DNA from: an uncultured Lachnospiraceae bacterium
Lineage (GTDB): Bacteria > Bacillota > Clostridia > Lachnospirales > Lachnospiraceae
Length of the DNA: 10,650 nucleotides
Assembly (NCBI GenBank): GCA_905236275.1
Contig: CAJOPI010000141.1
Coordinates: 1 to 10,650, forward strand
Reading direction: 5' to 3'
Under the pieces are notes generated by a model. The model was given only the letters and a program-made list of their open reading frames with translations. It was not told the origin of the DNA and did no database searches. Within the stretch, counting starts at the first letter, position 1. The number at the start of each line of letters is the position of its first letter. The translations under genes were made by a program, and so were the position numbers. Positions 6,077 to 10,650 of the stretch are shown in pieces.

Positions 6077-8257
6077 ATGTACAAAATGAACATAATTAAG
6101 CGTAACGGAGAAGAAGTTGAATTTGACGGAAGCAAGATCATTGCCGCTGTTAAGAAAGCAAACAAAGAGGTTACGGAGAACCTCAGGCTTGATGATGCGG
6201 GAATAAAGACTCTTGAAGAGCACGTGGAAGCATACTGCGCATCAATGAGCAGGGCGATGAACGTGGAAGAAATTCAGGATATGGTAGAGAATGAGATCAT
6301 GCAGGCGGGAAAATTCGAGCTCGCAAGAAAATATATCACCTACCGTTACAGACGTGCACTTGTGCGTAAATCAAACACGACTGATGATAAGATTCTTTCA
6401 CTTATAAGCTTCAAGAACGAGGATGTAAAGCAGGAAAATTCAAATAAAAATCCTGTTCTTGCTTCGACACAGAGAGATTACATGGCAGGAGAGGTATCAA
6501 AAGATCTTGCTCGCCGTTTCTTCATGCCGGAAGACATTATGGATGCCAACGACAAGGGTATCATACATGTTCACGATCTTGATTATGTTTCACAGCAGAT
6601 TCATAACTGCGATCTCGTAAACCTTGAGGATATGCTTCAGAACGGAACGGTAATTTCCGAGACAAAGATAGAGAAGCCTCATTCCTTCCGAACAGCCTGC
6701 AATATCGCGACACAGATAATCGCGCAGGTTGCAAGCTCACAGTACGGCGGACAGTCAATAACCCTTTCACACCTTGTACCTTTCGTTGATGTCAGCCGTC
6801 AGAATTACAGAAGGGCTGTAAGGGAGGAATTTGAGACTGAGGGAATCCCGCTTACAGAGGAAAAGATAAATGAGGTTGCGGAGATGAGAGTCCGTAAAGA
6901 AATCAGGGACGGAGTTCAGGTTATCCAGTATCAGGTCATCACGCTGATGACCACCAATGGACAGGCACCTTTCGTTACCGTTTTCATGTATCTTGACGAG
7001 GTTCCGGAGGGACAGACAAGGGATGACCTTGCGCTTGTTATCGAGGAAATGCTCAAGCAGCGTATCAGGGGTGTAAAGAACGAGAAGGGCAACTGGATAA
7101 CACCCGCATTCCCGAAGCTAATTTATGTGCTTGATGAGGATAACGTTACAAAGGATTCAAAATACTGGTATCTGACAGAGCTTGCCGCTAAATGTACGGC
7201 AAAGAGAATGGTTCCTGATTACATTTCAGCGAAGATCATGAAGGAACTTAAAGGTGACGTATATCCCTGCATGGGCTGCAGAAGCTTCCTCACACCCGAT
7301 AAGGAGGGCTTGGGAGAAAACGGGGCACATAAATATTACGGACGATTCAATCAGGGTGTCTGCACGATAAACCTTGTTGACCTCGCATGTTCGTCAGGAA
7401 AAGATGAGGATAAATTCTGGAAGCTTTTTGACGAGAGACTTGAACTTTGCAGGAAGGCACTTCTCTGCCGTCATGAGAGACTCTTGGGAACTCCTTCCGA
7501 CGTTGCACCGATACTCTGGCAGTATGGTGCGTTGGCAAGACTTAAAAAGGGCGAAGTGATTGATAAATATCTTTTCGATAATTATTCGACGATTTCTTTG
7601 GGTTATGCCGGTATCTGTGAAATGACACGCTACATGAAGGGCTGCTCCCATACACAGGAGCCCGGAACCTCTTTCGCACTGAAGGTTATGCAGTATATGA
7701 ATGATAAGTGCGCAGAGTGGAAGGCAGAGACGAATATCAGCTTCAGCCTTTACGGAACGCCGCTTGAATCAACCACCTATGAATTTGCGAAGAAGCTTCA
7801 GAGACGTTTTGGAATAATCGAAGGCGTTACCGATAAGAACTACATCACGAACAGTTATCATGTTCACGTTACAGAGAATATCGACGCTTTTTCTAAGCTT
7901 AAATTCGAATCACAGTTTCAGGAGCTTTCACCGGGCGGAGCCATCAGCTATGTAGAGGTTCCGAACATGAACAACAACATTGACGCGGTGCTTTCCGTTA
8001 TGCAGTATATTTATAACAATATCATGTATGCGGAGCTCAATACCAAGAGTGATTTTTGTCAGGTATGCGGTTACGAAGGCGAGATAGGTATCGTTTCGGA
8101 CGAAAATACAGGAAAGCTTGTATGGGAGTGCCCTTCATGCCACAACCGCGATCAGGACAAGATGAATGTTGCAAGACGTACCTGCGGCTATATCGGAACA
8201 CAGTTCTGGAACCAGGGGCGCACACAGGAGATTAAGGAGAGAGTTCTTCATTTATAA
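6077..8257 (+). CDS. nrdD: Anaerobic (class III) ribonucleoside-triphosphate reductase, large subunit
   Basis: Reduces ribonucleoside triphosphates to deoxy forms under anoxia using a glycyl radical. From ATG 6077 it has 726 residues, the usual size. Residues 4-95 are an ATP-cone (IIKRNGEEVEFD), the allosteric site. CMGCRS, with Cys398 and Cys401, is the active-site region. Cys661/Cys664 and Cys685/Cys688 (CQVC, CPSC) are the zinc site. RRTCGYIG at 700-707 carries the radical glycine, Gly704. No key residue is missing. The start is uncertain: ATG 6077 is the longest, but ATG 6086 (MNIIKRNGEE) suits the hairpin-bridged SD better. The stop overlaps the nrdG start as TAATG, so reductase and activase are coupled. 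Expression is likely controlled by NrdR through the boxes upstream. Function is certain from motifs and partner. Confidence 0.97.
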   Translation: MYKMNIIKRNGEEVEFDGSKIIAAVKKANKEVTENLRLDDAGIKTLEEHVEAYCASMSRAMNVEEIQDMVENEIMQAGKFELARKYITYRYRRALVRKSNTTDDKILSLISFKNEDVKQENSNKNPVLASTQRDYMAGEVSKDLARRFFMPEDIMDANDKGIIHVHDLDYVSQQIHNCDLVNLEDMLQNGTVISETKIEKPHSFRTACNIATQIIAQVASSQYGGQSITLSHLVPFVDVSRQNYRRAVREEFETEGIPLTEEKINEVAEMRVRKEIRDGVQVIQYQVITLMTTNGQAPFVTVFMYLDEVPEGQTRDDLALVIEEMLKQRIRGVKNEKGNWITPAFPKLIYVLDEDNVTKDSKYWYLTELAAKCTAKRMVPDYISAKIMKELKGDVYPCMGCRSFLTPDKEGLGENGAHKYYGRFNQGVCTINLVDLACSSGKDEDKFWKLFDERLELCRKALLCRHERLLGTPSDVAPILWQYGALARLKKGEVIDKYLFDNYSTISLGYAGICEMTRYMKGCSHTQEPGTSFALKVMQYMNDKCAEWKAETNISFSLYGTPLESTTYEFAKKLQRRFGIIEGVTDKNYITNSYHVHVTENIDAFSKLKFESQFQELSPGGAISYVEVPNMNNNIDAVLSVMQYIYNNIMYAELNTKSDFCQVCGYEGEIGIVSDENTGKLVWECPSCHNRDQDKMNVARRTCGYIGTQFWNQGRTQEIKERVLHL

Positions 8258-8787
8258 TGAACTACGGAAATATAAAATTTGTTGATGTTGCGAACGGACC
8301 GGGAGTCCGAACCTCGCTTTTCGTTTCAGGCTGCCGGCACCACTGTAAGGAATGCTTTCAGCCTGAAACATGGGATTTCGCTTTTGGCGAAGCCTATACT
8401 GATGAGGTGGAAATAAAGATAATCGACAGTCTTCGGGACGATTTTGTAAGGGGACTTACGATACTTGGCGGTGAACCGATGGAGCCTGAAAATCAGGAAA
8501 CGGTTCTGGGACTTGTAGAACGTGTTCGGCGCGAACTGCCTGATAAGGATATATGGATTTATTCGGGATATACTTTTGAAGAGCTTACGGATGCTGATAA
8601 CAAGCGCTGCTATACGGAGTTCACCGATAAAATCCTTGGGACGATTGATGTCCTTGTAGATGGGGAGTTTCATTTGGAGGAGAAAAATCTCATGCTGAAC
8701 TTCCGCGGCTCGTCAAACCAGAGGATAATCGATATAAAAGAAAGCTTCAAAAATAAGGCTCTTGTTTTATCAGAATATAATAACTGA
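8257..8787 (+). CDS. nrdG: Anaerobic ribonucleotide reductase activating protein (radical SAM)
   Basis: A 176-residue radical SAM enzyme that uses a 4Fe-4S cluster and S-adenosylmethionine to place the radical on the glycine of NrdD. GPGVRTSLFVSGCRHHCKEC includes the cluster motif Cx3Cx2C at Cys26, Cys30 and Cys33. LGGEPM is the SAM-binding GGE-type motif (about residue 70). The length is normal for the family. It begins one base inside the nrdD stop (TAATG). A purine-rich AAGGAGAG lies about 17 bases upstream, so translation probably depends on reinitiation after nrdD. A terminator follows 23 bases after the stop, so nrdDG is a two-gene operon. The identity is secure. Confidence 0.96.
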   Translation: MNYGNIKFVDVANGPGVRTSLFVSGCRHHCKECFQPETWDFAFGEAYTDEVEIKIIDSLRDDFVRGLTILGGEPMEPENQETVLGLVERVRRELPDKDIWIYSGYTFEELTDADNKRCYTEFTDKILGTIDVLVDGEFHLEEKNLMLNFRGSSNQRIIDIKESFKNKALVLSEYNN

Positions 8788-8810
8788 GCTTGCCACGAGG
8801 ATATATATAG

Positions 8811-8845
8811 AACACCTTGGATTAGAAATAGTCTGAGGTGTTTTT
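8811..8845 (+). terminator. Terminator of the nrdDG operon
   Basis: AACACCT (8811-8817) pairs with AGGTGTT (8836-8842), extended by T-G, G-T and G-C pairs, and is followed by a T run to 8845. It lies 23 bases after the nrdG stop. Confidence 0.85.
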
Positions 8846-9050
8846 ATGTTATATAGGTAGTGCACTGAAAATATATGCAGATTTCGTGTTAAGAAATAAA
8901 AAATCCATGCCGATAATTGAATCTTCCTATGATGACATAAAGGCTACACTCGATTACTATTTTGCAAAAGACAGTATTGCGGTTGTGCTGTTATTGTATT
9001 ATTATGAATTGAGTGATAAAACCAAAATTGAAGATATCAGTTGTAGATAA
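8838..9050 (+). pseudogene. Short open frame, unrecognised; possible gene remnant
   Basis: About 70 codons are open from inside the nrdDG terminator to a TAG stop at 9048-9050 region. The best in-frame ATG is 8907, giving about 47 residues (MPIIESSYDDIKATLDYYFA at its start), but no SD precedes it. The translation has ordinary protein-like composition, with an alternating hydrophobic part (SIAVVLLLYYYELSD), but I recognise no family. It could be a decayed end of a longer gene or a chance frame. The rest of the 8846-9082 stretch shows nothing else I can support. Confidence 0.2.
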
Positions 9051-9082
9051 TTAACAAATCCAAAGTGGGGAATGGAAAAAGC

Positions 9083-9119
9083 CGGTACTTTTGCCGCGTA
9101 TTTTGCGGCATTAGTACCG
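9083..9119. other. GC-rich hairpin upstream of the beta-helix gene
   Basis: CGGTACT (9083-9089) pairs with AGTACCG (9113-9119) and TGCCGC (9092-9097) with GCGGCA (9105-9110), with a TT/TT internal loop and a GTATTTT apical loop. No T run follows, so it is not a usual terminator. It lies 33 bases before the beta-helix SD region and may be a leader element, an operator, or the end of an older transcript. Confidence 0.5.
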
Positions 9120-9152
9120 TTGCGTTTACTATAAAAGGGAATGGGGAAAAAT

Positions 9153-10478
9153 ATGGAGAGAAGTTTGAAAAATTCAACTAACTGTGATGGTAAATATAAG
9201 ATTGGCAAGAAATTACCCAAGATAATAGTGTGTATATTTTTTGCGGCGGTGATTGTGAATCTAAGTCCGAAGGAGAAGGCGTTTGCGGCTAAATACTTTC
9301 TGGCCGAGAACGGGAGTGACAGCGCGGCGGGATCGAAGAGTGCGCCTTTTGCAACGTTTTCCCATGCGATAGAAAGGCTTCAGGCAGGCGATACCCTTTA
9401 TGTGAGGGGCGGAGACTACAAAGAGCAGATATATATTCCGTCGAATATATCGGGAACGAAAAAGAAAAGGATCAGCATAAAGGGCTACGGAAATGAAGAG
9501 GCAGTCATAGACGGTGACGGAAAAAGCGTTCACCTGCTTGAAATTGACGGGGCTTCTTATCTGACTGTGCAGAATATGCATTTCAGAAATGCTCATGGAA
9601 ATGACTCTGCCGGAATATGCGTCTATCCTGCGTCTAAAGGGATCAGACTTATAAAGAACGAGTTGTCCGACATCGCTGTCAGCGGAGAGGTGAATGAGGA
9701 CAATAATGCCAACGGTATCATAATTTACGGTAATTCCACAAAAGAGATAGCCGATATCGAGATAAGGAAAAATTATATCCACGATTTGGATACAGGCTAT
9801 TCGGAAGCCTTATCGGTTGCCGGAAACTGTGAGGATATCCTGATAAGGCAGAATACGGTCGAAAATATAACAAATATCGGAATTGACTGTTCGGGAAATT
9901 ATGGATATTGTCCCGATGCATCAAAGGATTATCCGCGGGATATTCGCATTGAGCGGAATATAGTCAGGAATTGTATTTCACCCTATGCGACCTCTTATGG
10001 AATTTATATAGATGGCGCACACGACGCGAAGATTAAGAGAAATACTGTTGAAAAATGCAGCGGCGGAATGGAAATCGGAGCAGAGCAGAGCCAGTCGGTC
10101 AACACTTACGCGGCTTCTGACATAACCGTTGAGCGAAATAAGCTTTTTGACAATACAGAGGCAGCCTTCGCGGTTGGAGGTTATGAGAAGGAGCTCGGGC
10201 GCGTCGGTGATGTGACCATAAAAAACAATTTATGCAGAAGGAACGGAGACAAAGAAGGCTGTGCCATGGTCGTGCTTTCGAAATGTGATGGCATCAGTTT
10301 TATCAAAAACAGATTTTTTAACGACAACGGCAGAGGTGATGTGCTTTACTCAGAAATGCCGAAGGAATACACTTATAATATAACTTTCAGGCAAAACCGC
10401 TATTCAAATAGTGAAAATGACAGCTTTGTCCTGAATAATGTTGCAACGGATTCACTTGAAGGCTGGAAGAAGCGGTAG
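9153..10478 (+). CDS. Secreted right-handed beta-helix protein, polysaccharide lyase-like
   Basis: About 441 residues. A long basic N-terminus precedes a hydrophobic core (KIIVCIFFAAVIVNL, about 23-37), and AFA-AK near residue 45 is a good signal peptidase site, so export is likely. Next comes a YFLAENGSDSAAGSKSAPFATFSHA block typical of the first turn of pectate-lyase-like helices, then about ten PbH1-type coils with a repeated I-x-I-x-x-N pattern (IEIRKN, ILIRQN, IRIERN, ITVERN and others). Such proteins cleave or bind polysaccharides, but no catalytic set can be assigned here. No LPxTG, SLH or dockerin is visible at the C-terminus (LEGWKKR). ATG 9153 is favoured, with GGGGA 5 bases upstream; ATG 9141 has AGGGA directly abutting it. 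It stands alone between a hairpin and a terminator. Confidence 0.82.
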   Translation: MERSLKNSTNCDGKYKIGKKLPKIIVCIFFAAVIVNLSPKEKAFAAKYFLAENGSDSAAGSKSAPFATFSHAIERLQAGDTLYVRGGDYKEQIYIPSNISGTKKKRISIKGYGNEEAVIDGDGKSVHLLEIDGASYLTVQNMHFRNAHGNDSAGICVYPASKGIRLIKNELSDIAVSGEVNEDNNANGIIIYGNSTKEIADIEIRKNYIHDLDTGYSEALSVAGNCEDILIRQNTVENITNIGIDCSGNYGYCPDASKDYPRDIRIERNIVRNCISPYATSYGIYIDGAHDAKIKRNTVEKCSGGMEIGAEQSQSVNTYAASDITVERNKLFDNTEAAFAVGGYEKELGRVGDVTIKNNLCRRNGDKEGCAMVVLSKCDGISFIKNRFFNDNGRGDVLYSEMPKEYTYNITFRQNRYSNSENDSFVLNNVATDSLEGWKKR

Positions 10479-10489
10479 CATCATATCAT

Positions 10490-10520
10490 AAGCGGCGGTC
10501 AGAGATGACAGCCGCTTTTT
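10490..10520 (+). terminator. Terminator of the beta-helix gene
   Basis: AAGCGGC (10490-10496) pairs with GCCGCTT (10511-10517), topped by GTCA/TGAC around a GAGA tetraloop, and is followed by a T run to 10520. It starts 12 bases after the stop. Confidence 0.9.
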
Positions 10521-10581
10521 CTCGTGTAATAACTACGTGTTAAATCCGAAAAATTCCAATTTTTAAATTTATAAAAAACAC

Positions 10582-10610
10582 TTGCATACTGTATACATAT
10601 ATGTTAATAT
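10582..10610 (+). promoter_or_regulatory. Candidate promoter with palindromic spacer, for a gene beyond the right edge
   Basis: TTGCAT (10582-10587) and TAATAT (10605-10610) are 17 bases apart. The spacer holds GTATAC (10591-10596) and the perfect palindrome ACATATATGT (10595-10604), a possible operator. A small TAAGGC/GCCTTA hairpin (10630-10645) follows in the presumed leader. No coding start is visible before the window ends. Confidence 0.45.
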
Positions 10611-10650
10611 ATCGAAGTATCATTCCCCGTAAGGCACTCGCCTTATTTAT

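Noticed and set aside
9261..9782. 173-codon minus-strand frame opposite the beta-helix gene
   Set aside because: The plus strand encodes a signal peptide and repeated coils; the minus frame is a composition shadow.

Overview
The window looks like a stretch of chromosome from a strictly anaerobic, low-to-mid GC Firmicute, most likely a gut- or rumen-type Lachnospiraceae. This is inferred from purine-rich Shine-Dalgarno (SD) sites, hairpin-plus-T-run terminators, an oxygen-sensitive class III ribonucleotide reductase pair, a Gram-positive style secreted beta-helix protein and the absence of any outer-membrane machinery. All genes I accept are on the + strand. I saw no tRNA, rRNA, CRISPR array or transposase.

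Layout. (1) 1-955: the 3' part of a MotB/OmpA-type membrane protein with a regular leucine-heptad coiled coil, closed by a strong terminator. (2) 1035-5894: a surface-glycan block made of two tightly overlapping gene pairs. The first pair is a GT-A glycosyltransferase and a PglK-like ABC flippase. The second is a family 2 glycosyltransferase and a family 11 (alpha-1,2-fucosyltransferase-like) enzyme. Between the pairs lie a 7-bp tandem repeat that places TAG stops in all three frames and an 86-bp nearly perfect palindrome. (3) 5895-8845: nrdD-nrdG with a complex control region: a promoter, two NrdR-box-like sites 32 bp apart, an intrinsic terminator inside the leader, and a strong SD separated from the start codon by a perfect 7-bp hairpin. 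The operon ends in a terminator. (4) 8846-9152: a poorly coding stretch with a 70-codon open frame and a GC-rich hairpin. (5) 9153-10520: a secreted right-handed beta-helix protein and its terminator. (6) 10521-10650: AT-rich DNA with a promoter candidate for a gene beyond the right edge.

How the parts fit. The glycan genes together suggest assembly and membrane flipping of a fucosylated lipid-linked oligosaccharide. No initiating transferase, polymerase, ligase or oligosaccharyltransferase is visible, so the locus is incomplete here. NrdD and NrdG make deoxyribonucleotides under anoxia, and their leader is the richest regulatory region of the window. I did not find a clear novel multi-gene system. 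The least explained items are the nrdD leader architecture and the 86-bp palindrome.
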